The notes below the pieces were generated by a model. The model was not told the DNA's origin. It worked only from the letters and a program-made list of their open reading frames with translations, and ran no database searches. From NCBI RefSeq assembly GCF_011046485.1, contig NZ_CP049256.1:2790001-2854000 (forward strand): a stretch of 64,000 bases of DNA, written 5' to 3'. This DNA is from Microbacterium sp. 4R-513 (GTDB lineage: Bacteria; Actinomycetota; Actinomycetes; Actinomycetales; Microbacteriaceae). The position numbers and the translations under genes were made by a program. Of the stretch, positions 51,403 to 59,985 are shown in pieces; the stretch's first letter is position 1, and each line of letters starts with the position of its first letter.

Positions 51403-52743
51403 ATGGATATCGCACCCCTCCGCTCCGCGGTCTCAGGAGCAGTTCTCGCCGCCGAGGATCAGGGGTGGGACGCCGCCCGCGCGTCCCACGCCGGCGTCGG
51501 CAGGCCCGACGTCATCGTCCGCGTGTCGAGCCTCGACGACGTGAGCGAGGCCGTCCGGTTCGCCGCAGCCTCCCGCCGCGTCGCCGTCGTGCGCGGTGGC
51601 GGGCACAGCGCATGGTGCACCCTCGACGAGGGGGTGCTCATCGACCTCTCGGCTCTCGACGCGGTCGAAGTCGTCGAAGATTCCGAGGGCGGGGCTCTCG
51701 TCCGCATCGGGGGCGGCGCCCGGTGGGGCGACGTCGCCCGCATCCTGTCGGACCAGGGGCTCGGGATCAGCTCGGGCGACACCGCATCGGTCGGCGTCGG
51801 CGGGCTCACCCTCGGCGGCGGCATCGGCTGGATGGTCCGCGCGTGGGGGCTGGCCGCCGATCAGCTCGTCGGCGCACAGCTGGTCACGGCGGAGGGCGAG
51901 GTCGTGGAGGTCTCGGATGCCTCCCACCCCGACCTCCTGTGGGCGCTGCGCGGCGGAGGCGGCAACTTCGGCATCGTCACGCGCTTCGACTTCCGCGCGC
52001 ATGACCTGCCCGCGGTCGTCTTCGCCGAGCTCGGCCTCTCCGGCGATGCCCGGACGCTCCTCGCCGCACTCCGAGACGTCCTCGCGACGGCGCCGCGCGA
52101 GCTCACCGTGACCTACATGGACGTCCCGGCGATGGACCCGAACGCTCCGGCCGGAGCGACGATCGCCGCCTGCTGGGCAGGCGCCGATGAGGATGCGCTG
52201 CGCGCAGCTCTCGCCCCGCTCCTGGCCGTCGACGGAGTCGTCGAGAACGACCTGGCCGTGCGCGAATACCCCGACATCCTGCTCGACCATCCCGCGCCCG
52301 AGCCCGATCAGCAGATGCCGGGCTTCATCGGCGGCAACACTCTCGTCGTCGACCTCGACGAGGCGACCATCGACGCGCTGGTGGCCTTCCGCGAGAGCAC
52401 CCCGGCGAGCGTCCTCTTCCTCCGCTCGCTGGGCGGGGCGTACGGCGACGTGCCGCAGGAAGCGACGCCGTTCCCCGCCCGCGACGCCACGTGGTTCGCG
52501 ATGGCGGGTGGGTTCGACATTCCCGGCCTCGTCGATGACGCCGAGCGCGCGCGCCTCGCATCGGCGTGGGCCGCGATCGAAGACCGCGGCGCCGGCGTCT
52601 ACGGCAACTTCTCGACGTCGACCGACCCCGCCTTCGCGGAGCGGATCTATCCCACCGAGACGATGGCGCGGCTCGCGGCCATCAAGACGAAGTGGGACCC
52701 GCGCAATCTCTTCGCGCGCAACCACAACGTCGTTCCCGCCTGA
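51403..52743 (+). CDS. FAD-linked oxidoreductase (berberine-bridge/oligosaccharide-oxidase type)
   Basis: A 446-residue VAO-superfamily flavoprotein. The FAD-binding 4 domain has VVRGGGHSAW with H68 as the expected 8-alpha-histidyl linkage, then SGDTASVGVGGLTLGGGIGW, where bicovalent members have a cysteine; here it is absent, so attachment is probably single. RGGGGNFGIVTRFDF follows. The C-terminal berberine-bridge segment ends KTKWDPRNLFARNHNVVPA. There is no signal peptide, so it is cytosolic. Substrates in this family range from sugars to alkaloids and polyketides; none can be assigned. It is a single gene ending in a strong terminator. Confidence 0.9.
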   Translation: MDIAPLRSAVSGAVLAAEDQGWDAARASHAGVGRPDVIVRVSSLDDVSEAVRFAAASRRVAVVRGGGHSAWCTLDEGVLIDLSALDAVEVVEDSEGGALVRIGGGARWGDVARILSDQGLGISSGDTASVGVGGLTLGGGIGWMVRAWGLAADQLVGAQLVTAEGEVVEVSDASHPDLLWALRGGGGNFGIVTRFDFRAHDLPAVVFAELGLSGDARTLLAALRDVLATAPRELTVTYMDVPAMDPNAPAGATIAACWAGADEDALRAALAPLLAVDGVVENDLAVREYPDILLDHPAPEPDQQMPGFIGGNTLVVDLDEATIDALVAFRESTPASVLFLRSLGGAYGDVPQEATPFPARDATWFAMAGGFDIPGLVDDAERARLASAWAAIEDRGAGVYGNFSTSTDPAFAERIYPTETMARLAAIKTKWDPRNLFARNHNVVPA

Positions 52744-52763
52744 GAACGGGGCTCCCACATGAC

Positions 52764-52796
52764 GAGAGGCCCGAGCCGGAGCGGCTCGGGCCTCTC
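52764..52796. terminator. Strong bidirectional terminator between the FAD oxidase and gnd
   Basis: GAGAGGCCCGAGCC (52764-52777), loop GGAGC, GGCTCGGGCCTCTC (52783-52796): a perfect 14-bp stem in the 68-bp gap between convergent genes. Confidence 0.85.
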
Positions 52797-52811
52797 GACA
52801 TCGTCGAGGGG

Positions 52812-54404
52812 TCAGTGCGTGTCTTCCGCCTCGATCTCGGTGCGGTCGCCCGACCAGAGAGTGTGGAAGGTGCCCGGCTTGTCGATGCGCTTGTAGGTGT
52901 GCGCGCCGAAGAAGTCGCGCTGACCCTGGATGAGAGCCGCGGGCAGGCGCTCGGCGCGCAGGCCGTCGTAGTACGCGAGCGACGACGAGAAGGCGGGGGC
53001 GGGGATGCCGGCGGTCGCGGCGATCGTGACGATCCGGCGCCACGCGTCCTGCGCGCGCTGCAGCGCCTCGACGAAATATGGGGCCGTGAGCAGCACCGCG
53101 AGGTCGGGCTCGGTGGCGTATGCATCGGCGATGCGGTTCAGGAACTGGGCGCGGATGATGCAGCCTGCGCGCCAGATCTTCGAGACGGCACCGAGGTCGA
53201 TGCTCCAGTCGTACTCGGCGGCGCCCGCGCGGATCTCGTCGAAGCCCTGCGAGTAGGCGACGATCTTCGAGGCGAAGAGGGCCAGGCGCACGTCCTCGAT
53301 GAACGCGTCCTTGTCGTCGACGTCGAGGTGCACGTCCGGACCGGGCAGCTCGCGCGAGATCGAGCGCTGCTCGGGGTGGCTCGAGAGCGACCGGGCGAAG
53401 GTCGCCTCGGCGATGCCCGAGACGGGCACGCCCAGGTCGAGGGCCGTCTGCACGGTCCATGCTCCCGTGCCCTTCGCGCCCGCCTGGTCGACGATGACGT
53501 CGACGAGCGGCCGGCCCGTCTCGCCGTCGATCTGGCGGAGCACCTCGGCGGTGATCTCGATGAGGTAGGACTCGAGCTCGCCGGTGTTCCACTCGGCGAA
53601 GACGTCGGCGATCTCGGCGGGGGTCTTGCCCGTGCCTCGCCGGATGAGGTCGTACGCCTCGGCGATGAGCTGCATGTCGGCGTACTCGATGCCGTTGTGC
53701 ACCATCTTCACGAAGTGGCCCGCTCCGTCGTGGCCCACGTGGGTGACGCAGGGCTCGCCCTCGGCCACAGCGGCGATCGACTTCAGGATCGGGCCGAGCG
53801 TGACCCACGACTCGTCGGGTCCGCCGGGCATGAGCGACGGGCCGTTCAGCGCACCCTCCTCACCGCCCGAGACGCCCATGCCGACGAAGTTGACGCCCGT
53901 CTCCCGGACGGCCTTCTCGCGGCGGATCGTGTCGGTGAACAGGGCGTTCCCGCCGTCGACGATGATGTCGCCGGGCTCGAAGACCTCGAGGAGGGAATCG
54001 ATGACCGCGTCGGTCGGCCGGCCGGCCTTGACCATGACGACGGCGGTGCGCGGCTTGGTGAGGCGGGCCGCGAACTCCTCGTACGAGAACGCGGGGACGA
54101 ACTCGGCCTCGGGGTGAGCCTCGACCAGCTCGTCGGTCTTCGAGCGGCTGCGGTTGAAGACGGCGACCGTGTTGCCCTCGCGGCTCGCGAGGTTGCGAGC
54201 GAGGTTCGATCCCATCACAGCGAGTCCGACGACGCCGATGTTGGCCGTCGCGGCGGCGGCGGCATCCGTCCCCTCGGGAGTCGGAGCGGGGCGCTCGACG
54301 TCTTCGATGCGGGGAGCACCCTCGTGCTCGGTGGTCGCCTCGTCGGGCGCCTGGTCCCGATCGGTCGAGATGTTCAGCTGGGCCGACGGGTCAGTCTGCG
54401 ACAC
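52812..54404 (-). CDS. gnd: 6-phosphogluconate dehydrogenase (decarboxylating)
   Basis: A 530-residue NADP-dependent enzyme converting 6-phosphogluconate to ribulose-5-phosphate, which feeds Prs. Core motifs: NIGVVGLAVMGSNLARNLAS, FVGMGVSGGEEGALNGPSLM, HFVKMVHNGIEYADMQLIAE, DVIVDQAGAKGTGAWTVQTA, and the C-terminal HTLWSGDRTEIEAEDTH. The catalytic lysine is in HFVKMVHNG. An unusual ~55-residue acidic, Ala/Glu/Thr-rich leader (SQTDPSAQLNISTDRD...) precedes the Rossmann fold; the usual length is ~480. GTG 54404 has GAGGAGAAC upstream, so the extension appears genuine. TAGGCT (minus strand, 54443-54448) is the likely -10, leaving a short leader. Confidence 0.94.
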   Translation of the reverse strand: MSQTDPSAQLNISTDRDQAPDEATTEHEGAPRIEDVERPAPTPEGTDAAAAATANIGVVGLAVMGSNLARNLASREGNTVAVFNRSRSKTDELVEAHPEAEFVPAFSYEEFAARLTKPRTAVVMVKAGRPTDAVIDSLLEVFEPGDIIVDGGNALFTDTIRREKAVRETGVNFVGMGVSGGEEGALNGPSLMPGGPDESWVTLGPILKSIAAVAEGEPCVTHVGHDGAGHFVKMVHNGIEYADMQLIAEAYDLIRRGTGKTPAEIADVFAEWNTGELESYLIEITAEVLRQIDGETGRPLVDVIVDQAGAKGTGAWTVQTALDLGVPVSGIAEATFARSLSSHPEQRSISRELPGPDVHLDVDDKDAFIEDVRLALFASKIVAYSQGFDEIRAGAAEYDWSIDLGAVSKIWRAGCIIRAQFLNRIADAYATEPDLAVLLTAPYFVEALQRAQDAWRRIVTIAATAGIPAPAFSSSLAYYDGLRAERLPAALIQGQRDFFGAHTYKRIDKPGTFHTLWSGDRTEIEAEDTH

Positions 54405-54442
54405 GGGTGTTCTCCTCAAGAAGGCGTGGGGATTCGATCTCC

Positions 54443-54448
54443 AGCCTA
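54443..54448 (-). promoter_or_regulatory. Promoter -10 of gnd
   Basis: TAGGCT on the minus strand, 38 bp before GTG 54404, leaving a ~30-nt leader with a GAGGAG ribosome binding site. Confidence 0.5.
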
Positions 54449-54526
54449 GAGTCTGACGCCGTCGCGTTACGTTCTCGTGGCGTGGGCCTCACCGGCGCGG
54501 AGACCGCGCCGTGAGTCACCCGGCGT

Positions 54527-54649
54527 TCACTTGTCGCGGTAGCTCGCGCGTCCCATCGACCAGAAGGCGAAGACCGTCCCGACGAAGCCGACCGCTGCGA
54601 TCGCACCGATGAACCAGAGCACGACGTGCGAGGCGAAGCCGTAGTCCAT
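54527..54649 (-). CDS. 40-residue single-pass membrane protein
   Basis: This short frame encodes MDYGFASHVVLWFIGAIAAV, then GFVGTVFAFWSMGRASYRDK, one clear transmembrane helix with a short acidic outside and a basic inside end. GGAGG lies 5 bp before ATG 54649. A ribosome binding site, start, helix and positively charged C-terminus together make chance unlikely. Proteins of this size and pattern often act as small modulators of membrane complexes, but I cannot assign a partner. It sits between gnd and the divergent rplY promoter. Confidence 0.7.
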   Translation of the reverse strand: MDYGFASHVVLWFIGAIAAVGFVGTVFAFWSMGRASYRDK

Positions 54650-54728
54650 GAGTACCTCCGGAGTCAGGGGAAGCGGCGCTCCTCATCGTAGCGCCGGCCG
54701 CGCTTTCGGCTTGCGTCGTGCCCCCTGA

Positions 54729-54924
54729 TAGACTCGACGACTGTACTTCGGCGAGGGATGCCTCGTGCCCGCCCAGCGGCAGGCAGCGGCATCCGTGATC
54801 GACGCGGTGATCAAGGCTCACGGCTTTCCTCACGCGCTCGCGTTCGAGTCGAATCCAGACCCCAATACGCCAGGCCTCGCGCCTGAACACGAACGGGCGC
54901 GTGCGCCCGCCAAGGAGAACCACC
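54729..54924 (+). promoter_or_regulatory. rplY promoter and ~180-nt structured leader
   Basis: TAGACT at 54729-54734 is a -10 like those of metG and mfd, but here the start codon is 190 bp away. The leader holds a hairpin closed by GGATGCC (54757-54763) and GGCATCC (54789-54795) with inner TGCC/GGCA pairing, then AAGGAG 7 bp before rplY. A long leader on a ribosomal-protein gene suggests autoregulation. I see no supported gene in it. Confidence 0.45.
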
Positions 54925-55572
54925 ATGGTCACCGAGACCGACACCAAGGTCCACGCCGAGCTCCGCGAGAACTTCGGCAAGGGCTTCGCCCGCCGTCTGC
55001 GCGCCGCGGGCAAGATCCCCGCCGTCATCTACGGCCACGGAACCGAGCCCGTCCACGTCGCCCTCCCGGGCCACCAGGTCGCGCTGCTCATCCGCCGCGC
55101 CAACGCCGTGCTCGAGCTCGACGTCAACGGCAAGCAGCAGCTCACGCTGGTCAAGGACGTCCAGAAGGACCCCGTGCACCAGATCATCGAGCACATCGAC
55201 CTCGTCGTCGTGAAGGCGGGCGAGAAGATCCAGGTCGACGTCCCGATCGTCGTCGTGGGTGAGCCCGCCGGTGACGCCATCGCGAACCTCGACGCCACGA
55301 GCGTCGCGCTCGAGGTCGAGGCCACGCACATCCCCGAGCACGTCGAGCTCGACGTCGAGGGCCTCGAGGACGGCACGCACATCACGGCCGGCCAGCTGAC
55401 CCTCCCGCGCGGTGCGACGCTCGTCGCCGACACCGACCTCCTCATCGTCGCGATCGCGGTTCCGTCCGCTGCCGCCGCCGAGGAGATCGAGGCCGCCGAC
55501 GAGGCCGCCGCCGCCGAGCAGGCCGAAGAGTCGGGCGAGGCCCCCGCGTCCGAGGGGGAGGAGTCCGAGTAA
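54925..55572 (+). CDS. rplY: 50S ribosomal protein L25 / general stress protein Ctc
   Basis: A 215-residue long-form L25 (TL5/Ctc). The N-terminal 5S rRNA-binding domain includes [20 protein letters not shown] and [20 protein letters not shown]; the C-terminal beta domain runs to ~residue 185. The tail from ~186 ([20 protein letters not shown]) is acidic and low in complexity, typical of actinobacterial L25. ATG 54925 has AAGGAG upstream. It is followed by a terminator and by pth, the classical rplY-pth pair. Confidence 0.95.
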   Translation: MVTETDTKVHAELRENFGKGFARRLRAAGKIPAVIYGHGTEPVHVALPGHQVALLIRRANAVLELDVNGKQQLTLVKDVQKDPVHQIIEHIDLVVVKAGEKIQVDVPIVVVGEPAGDAIANLDATSVALEVEATHIPEHVELDVEGLEDGTHITAGQLTLPRGATLVADTDLLIVAIAVPSAAAAEEIEAADEAAAAEQAEESGEAPASEGEESE

Positions 55573-55620
55573 GGACTCTTCTCACAATCGCGCCGTCCAG
55601 GCCGCGAATCGAGACATCGA

Positions 55621-55651
55621 ACGAGGGGGTGCGGATGCCGCGCCCCCTCGT
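55621..55651 (+). terminator. Terminator after rplY
   Basis: ACGAGGGGG (55621-55629) pairs with CCCCCTCGT (55643-55651), then TTCGCTTCT. About 50 bp before pth, it would reduce but perhaps not stop read-through. Confidence 0.6.
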
Positions 55652-55703
55652 TTCGCTTCTGCCCTGGCGCCGTGACCGCCGGGTGTCGGGGAGGATGGAA
55701 GAC

Positions 55704-56288
55704 ATGGCCGAGACGTGGCTGGTCGTGGGGCTGGGCAATCCCGGACCCCGCTACGAGCTGACGCGCCACAACATCGGGCAGCTCGTCGTCGACGAGCTCG
55801 CCGCGCGGCGCGGTGAGGCGTTCAAGCAGCACAAGGCGAACGCGCGCGCGGCCGAGACGTGGCTCCGCCCCGGCGGCGCGAAGATCGTGCTCGCCAAGCC
55901 GAACTCGTTCATGAACGTCTCCGGCGGACCCGTGGCAGGTCTCGCGAAGTTCTACGGCGTCGAGCCCGAGCGCGTCGTCGTCGTGCACGACGAGCTCGAC
56001 ATCCCCTTCGACACGATCAAGCTCAAGGTCGGCGGCGGCCACGGCGGCCATAACGGCGTGCGGGACGTCGCCAAAGCGCTCGGCACGGCAGACTTCCCGC
56101 GCGTGCGCGTCGGCATCGGCCGGCCGTCGGGCCGGCAGGATCCGGCGGATTGGGTGCTCGATCCCTTCAGCGGGGCGGAACGGCAGAACCTCGGCGTGCT
56201 GGTCGGCGATGCGGCCGACGCCGTCGAGCAGCTCATCGGCGACGGACTCGTCGCGGCGCAGCAGAAGCACCACGCCCCGCGCGCCTGA
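55704..56288 (+). CDS. pth: Peptidyl-tRNA hydrolase
   Basis: A 194-residue enzyme that releases peptides from drop-off peptidyl-tRNAs. It has the canonical [20 protein letters not shown] (catalytic His in RHNIG), [50 protein letters not shown] and [14 protein letters not shown] 55704 is best placed relative to GGGGAGGA at 55688-55695; ATG 55695 (adding MED) overlaps that site. Together with rplY it forms the usual translation-quality pair. Confidence 0.95.
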   Translation: MAETWLVVGLGNPGPRYELTRHNIGQLVVDELAARRGEAFKQHKANARAAETWLRPGGAKIVLAKPNSFMNVSGGPVAGLAKFYGVEPERVVVVHDELDIPFDTIKLKVGGGHGGHNGVRDVAKALGTADFPRVRVGIGRPSGRQDPADWVLDPFSGAERQNLGVLVGDAADAVEQLIGDGLVAAQQKHHAPRA

Positions 56289-56368
56289 GCCGCGGCGCAC
56301 AAAGCGACGCCCGATTCCGTCCGCGGCTCGCTGAACGATCGCACTCGCACAGTCGGTCGACGCTGTGG

Positions 56369-57346
56369 TCAGCCGCCGATGCCGGAGCCGGAGGCGAACC
56401 CCATCGACAGGAAGATGTTCGCGGCGATCGCGAACGCGAGCGGCGCGACGAGCGACGTGGCGACGGCGGCGATCCCGAGCCCCCGGCCGCGGTTCTTCAC
56501 GATCGCGATGATGCCCTGGACGAGCGCCCAGAGGCCCAGCGCGGTGCCGAACCAGAACGCCGACTCGCCGAGGAGCACCCAGTCCCGAACGGGGCTCAGC
56601 AGGCTCCAGTCGAAGTTCGACGTGAGCTGCCCGGTCGCCAGCTCCTTGCCCGTGCCCAGGCCGATCTGGAACGTCGCGATCGAGACCGCGATCACCGATC
56701 CGACGAGGGACACGAGCGCGATGATGAGGGCCACGAGACCGAGTGCCCCCGTGCGCGGGGGGGTCTCGAGCGGTCCGCCGTACGCGGGCGCCGCCGCCTG
56801 CGCACCCGCGGGGGCATAGCCGCCGGGTGCCTGAAGGACGCCGCCCGCGGCATAGCCGCCGACGGGTCCGCCCGGCTGCCCAGGGTAGGCCGGCTGCGGA
56901 GCGTATACGGGCTGCGGCGCGTACCCCGACTGCCCGGGGTAGCCGGGCTGGGGAGCGTATCCCGGCTGCGGAGCGTATCCGGGCTGCGGCGCGTAGCCGT
57001 AGGGGCTCTGCGCAGCGCCCGGGTGCGAAGAAGGCGTCTGCGGTCCGGGATAGACCGCGGGGCCAGGAGCCGCACCGTACGGCGGCTGAGCCGGAGACCG
57101 AGGTGAGGGGTAGCCGGGATAGCTCTGCGGCGGCGGGTACGCGGACACCTCCGGCGTCCCCTGCAGGGGTGCCGCCGGTGCCTGCGGATACCCGGCCGGC
57201 GGGGTGAATCCCTGCTGCGGACCGGCCGTCGGAGAGCCGCCTGCCGGGTCGGCGCTCTCGGGCGTCGGCGCGGAGGACGAGGCATCCGTCGACTTCCGCG
57301 GCTGCTGAGGCGGGAGGGGCGGACGCGGCGGGATCGGGTCGGTCAC
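56369..57346 (-). CDS. Pro/Gly/Tyr-rich membrane protein with tandem GYAPQP repeats (DUF4190-like)
   Basis: A 325-residue protein. The first ~190 residues are disordered, Pro/Ala/Gly/Tyr-rich, with at least five tandem hexamers of the type GYAPQP (near 56900-57000) and relatives YAPQPVYAPQPAYPGQPG. The C-terminus has four hydrophobic segments (LGLVALIIALVSLVGSVIAV; LLGESAFWFGTALGLWALV; GLGIAAVATSLVAPLAFAIA) as in DUF4190/DUF4870-type proteins. Function unknown; such tails can mediate clustering or phase-separation-like behaviour. The hexamers vary by slippage between strains. TAGGAT (minus strand) ends 6 bp before GTG 57346, so it is probably leaderless. Confidence 0.82.
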   Translation of the reverse strand: MTDPIPPRPPLPPQQPRKSTDASSSAPTPESADPAGGSPTAGPQQGFTPPAGYPQAPAAPLQGTPEVSAYPPPQSYPGYPSPRSPAQPPYGAAPGPAVYPGPQTPSSHPGAAQSPYGYAPQPGYAPQPGYAPQPGYPGQSGYAPQPVYAPQPAYPGQPGGPVGGYAAGGVLQAPGGYAPAGAQAAAPAYGGPLETPPRTGALGLVALIIALVSLVGSVIAVSIATFQIGLGTGKELATGQLTSNFDWSLLSPVRDWVLLGESAFWFGTALGLWALVQGIIAIVKNRGRGLGIAAVATSLVAPLAFAIAANIFLSMGFASGSGIGG

Positions 57347-57352
57347 GGCATC

Positions 57353-57358
57353 ATCCTA
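57353..57358 (-). promoter_or_regulatory. Leaderless promoter -10 of the DUF4190-like gene
   Basis: TAGGAT on the minus strand ends 6 bp before GTG 57346. Confidence 0.55.
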
Positions 57359-57412
57359 GGAGCGCGACAGCCGCACGCCCGCGCACCTCTGTCGTGGCGG
57401 CTCGGCCGCTGC

Positions 57413-57418
57413 TAGGTT
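57413..57418 (+). promoter_or_regulatory. -10 of the secreted sugar dehydrogenase gene
   Basis: TAGGTT at 57413-57418 would start transcription near 57425, ~70 nt before ATG 57498, which has a GGGGGGA ribosome binding site. Confidence 0.45.
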
Positions 57419-57497
57419 GTGGATGCTCCGGCGGGTCTTGGGGACCGGCGCGAGGTGCAGCACCCTTCTTGCTCGGCTCGTGGCCCGGGGGGACCGC

Positions 57498-59939
57498 ATG
57501 GACTCGCTCGCACTCCGCCTGCGCCGTGGAATCGGCGCGTTTGTAGCGGTCGCACTCATCGCGGCGGCACTGGTCGTCGTTCCACAGCCCGCCTCGGCCG
57601 CCGTCACGGCGCCGCCGGGGTTCTCGGTCGTGAAGGTCGCGACCGTCGCCTCCCCGACGGCGATCGCGAACCTCGTCGACGGCCGGATGCTCATCAGCTC
57701 CCGCCGCGGCCAGGTCTACCTGTTCGAGAACGGCGCTCTTCGCGCGGCCCCCGTCCTCGATCTGTCGGCGCGCGTGTGCAGCGACTCCGAGCGCGGCGTC
57801 ATCGGCCTGGCCGGCGACACCGATCCGACGACCGGTGCGGTCTTCGTCTTCTACACCGCGAAGGGGACGGATGCCGCGTGCCCGACGAATGCAGCGGGCG
57901 GTCCGGCGCCTGCCGGCGCCCCCACCGGCCGCATCTCGCGATTCTCGATGCGGGCCGACGGCACCGTCGATCCCGCCTCCGAGACGATCCTCCTCGACGG
58001 CATCCTCTCGCCGGCCGGGTATCACAACGGCGGCGACCTCTTCGTCGGCTCCGACGGCTATCTGTATGCGACGACGGGCGATGGTGGCTGCGACTACCGG
58101 GGCGGGGTGGGCGACCCCGGCGGGAGCGGGTGCGGGGGAGCGAACGACGCCGCGCGCGACCTCAACATCCTCAACGGCAAGATCCTGCGCATCACGCGGG
58201 CCGGAGGCATCCGGCCCGACAATCCCTACCTGGGCGCGAACACGCAGCCGTGCACCGCGGCTCCCGCCCCAGCCGGCCGGACGTGCCAGGAGATCTTCGC
58301 GACGGGTCTGCGCAACCCCTTCCGCTTCGCATTCGATCCCGGTGCGGCGACCACCTCCTTCCGCATCAACGACGTTGGCCAGGACGCGTGGGAGGAGATC
58401 GACCAGGGTCTCAAGGGCGCGGACTACGGCTGGAACCAGCGCGAGGGGCTGTGCGCGCTGACCGGTTCCGAAGCGGACTGCGGAGGGCCTCAGGCCGCCG
58501 GATTGACCGGTCCCATCCATGCGTACGGCCATTCGACCGGCTGCACATCCATCACGGGAGCCGCCTACGTGCCGCGCGGACTCTGGCCGGCGGCCTACGA
58601 CGGGGCGTACCTCTTCGCCGACTACGTCTGCGGCAGGATCAGGAGCCTCTCGGCGACGGGTGCCGTCTCGGATCTCGTCACGGGCCTCGGAGCGAGCAGC
58701 GCGGTGGCCATGACCTTCGGGGGATCCGAGGCAAGCCGGGGGCTCTACTTCACGACTTATGCGGGAGGGGGAGCGGTCTACCGGCTCACCTACACGGGCA
58801 GCGTCAACCGCGCCCCCGTCGCGGTGCTCGCGGCGACGCCGACCTCGGGCTCCTCGCCGCTCGCCGTCCGGTTGACGGCGGCGGGCAGCAGCGATCCCGA
58901 CGGCGATGCCCTCACCTACCGCTGGACGTTCGGCGACGGCACGCCGACCAAGGTCACCAGCACGCCGAGCACGTCGCACACCTTCCCTCGCGGCTCGTGG
59001 ACCGCGTCGCTCAAGGTCGTGGATGCGAAGGGCACCTACTCCGCCCCCGCGACGGTGAGGATCACGTCGGGGAACCACGCGCCGACGCCGATCATCCTGC
59101 AGCCGGCCGAGCGCGCGACGTTCGTCGCGGGGCAGACCTACACGCTGAGCGGGCGGGCGACGGATGTCGAGAACGGCGAGCTGCCCGGCAGCTCACTGTC
59201 GTGGACGATCGTGCGGCGCCACGCCGGCCACACGCATCCGCTGCTGGGGCCGGTCACGGGAGCATCCGTGAGCTTCGTCGCGCCCGGACCGGAGGACCTC
59301 GCGGCGGCGGGCGACAGCGACCTGCTCGTGAGCCTCACCGCGTCCGACGCGAAGGGCCTGACCTCGACCACGACCCGGGTCTTCACGCCGCAACGGGTCG
59401 AGGTGACGTTCGCGACGTCGCCGTCCGGGCGCCTCGTCACGATCAACGGCACGCCGTACACCGCACCCGTCACCCTCTCGGCATGGGCGGGTTCCGCTCT
59501 ACAAGTCGCTGTGCCCGCTCAGTCGGACGCCGACGGCGCGCTCTACGAATTCATCTCCTGGTCCGACGGGGGAGCGGCGGCTCACACCATCACGACCCCG
59601 CTGGCCGCGACGACGTACACGGCGACGCTCACGCGCAAGGGACGGCTCCCCACGGCGCCTGCCTCCGTGACCGCGGCTCAGTCGGGCGCAGGCTCGGCGA
59701 CGCTCCGGTGGAGCCCGCCGTCGAGCCCGGGGGACAGCCCCATCACGGGTTACCGCGTGAGCCGCGACGGCGTCGACTCGTCGGGCGCAGGGCCGTGGTC
59801 TTACGTCCTCTCCGCCGATCGGCGGGATTTCACCTTCACCAAGCTTGTCGCCGGGCAGGCGTACACCTTGAGCGTGCAGGCGGTGAGCTCCGTCGGCACG
59901 GGGCCCGCCGGGTCCGCTGTCGTGTCGATCGCACCGTAG
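57498..59939 (+). CDS. Secreted PQQ-type glucose/sorbosone dehydrogenase with PKD and fibronectin III domains
   Basis: An 813-residue exported protein: signal peptide ending VPQPASAAV (residues ~1-35), then a six-bladed GSDH propeller (~36-425: GVIGLAGDTDPTTGAVFVFY, HNGGDLFVGSDGYLYATTGD, RNPFRFAFDP, DYGWNQREG), a PKD domain (~440-525, SSDPDGDALTYRWTFGDG), a second Ig-like domain and an FN3 domain (~715-813). PQQ would be bound by propeller loops and must come from outside unless pqq genes lie elsewhere. ATG 57498 is preferred to upstream TTG/ATG at 57417/57423. It is probably extracellular or wall-associated, with the C-terminal domains acting as spacers or carbohydrate contacts. Confidence 0.9.
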   Translation: MDSLALRLRRGIGAFVAVALIAAALVVVPQPASAAVTAPPGFSVVKVATVASPTAIANLVDGRMLISSRRGQVYLFENGALRAAPVLDLSARVCSDSERGVIGLAGDTDPTTGAVFVFYTAKGTDAACPTNAAGGPAPAGAPTGRISRFSMRADGTVDPASETILLDGILSPAGYHNGGDLFVGSDGYLYATTGDGGCDYRGGVGDPGGSGCGGANDAARDLNILNGKILRITRAGGIRPDNPYLGANTQPCTAAPAPAGRTCQEIFATGLRNPFRFAFDPGAATTSFRINDVGQDAWEEIDQGLKGADYGWNQREGLCALTGSEADCGGPQAAGLTGPIHAYGHSTGCTSITGAAYVPRGLWPAAYDGAYLFADYVCGRIRSLSATGAVSDLVTGLGASSAVAMTFGGSEASRGLYFTTYAGGGAVYRLTYTGSVNRAPVAVLAATPTSGSSPLAVRLTAAGSSDPDGDALTYRWTFGDGTPTKVTSTPSTSHTFPRGSWTASLKVVDAKGTYSAPATVRITSGNHAPTPIILQPAERATFVAGQTYTLSGRATDVENGELPGSSLSWTIVRRHAGHTHPLLGPVTGASVSFVAPGPEDLAAAGDSDLLVSLTASDAKGLTSTTTRVFTPQRVEVTFATSPSGRLVTINGTPYTAPVTLSAWAGSALQVAVPAQSDADGALYEFISWSDGGAAAHTITTPLAATTYTATLTRKGRLPTAPASVTAAQSGAGSATLRWSPPSSPGDSPITGYRVSRDGVDSSGAGPWSYVLSADRRDFTFTKLVAGQAYTLSVQAVSSVGTGPAGSAVVSIAP

Positions 59940-59973
59940 CGCCGCGGGAGGAGCCGGTGTCGGCGGGTCGCCG

Positions 59974-59985
59974 TAGACTCTTGCG
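59974..59985 (+). promoter_or_regulatory. Leaderless promoter -10 of mfd
   Basis: TAGACT at 59974-59979 ends 6 bp before GTG 59986. Confidence 0.6.

Noticed and set aside
54765..55262. GTG-started frame in the rplY leader as a leader peptide or gene
   Set aside because: It runs out of frame through rplY, becomes Arg/Pro-rich, and has no ribosome binding site.
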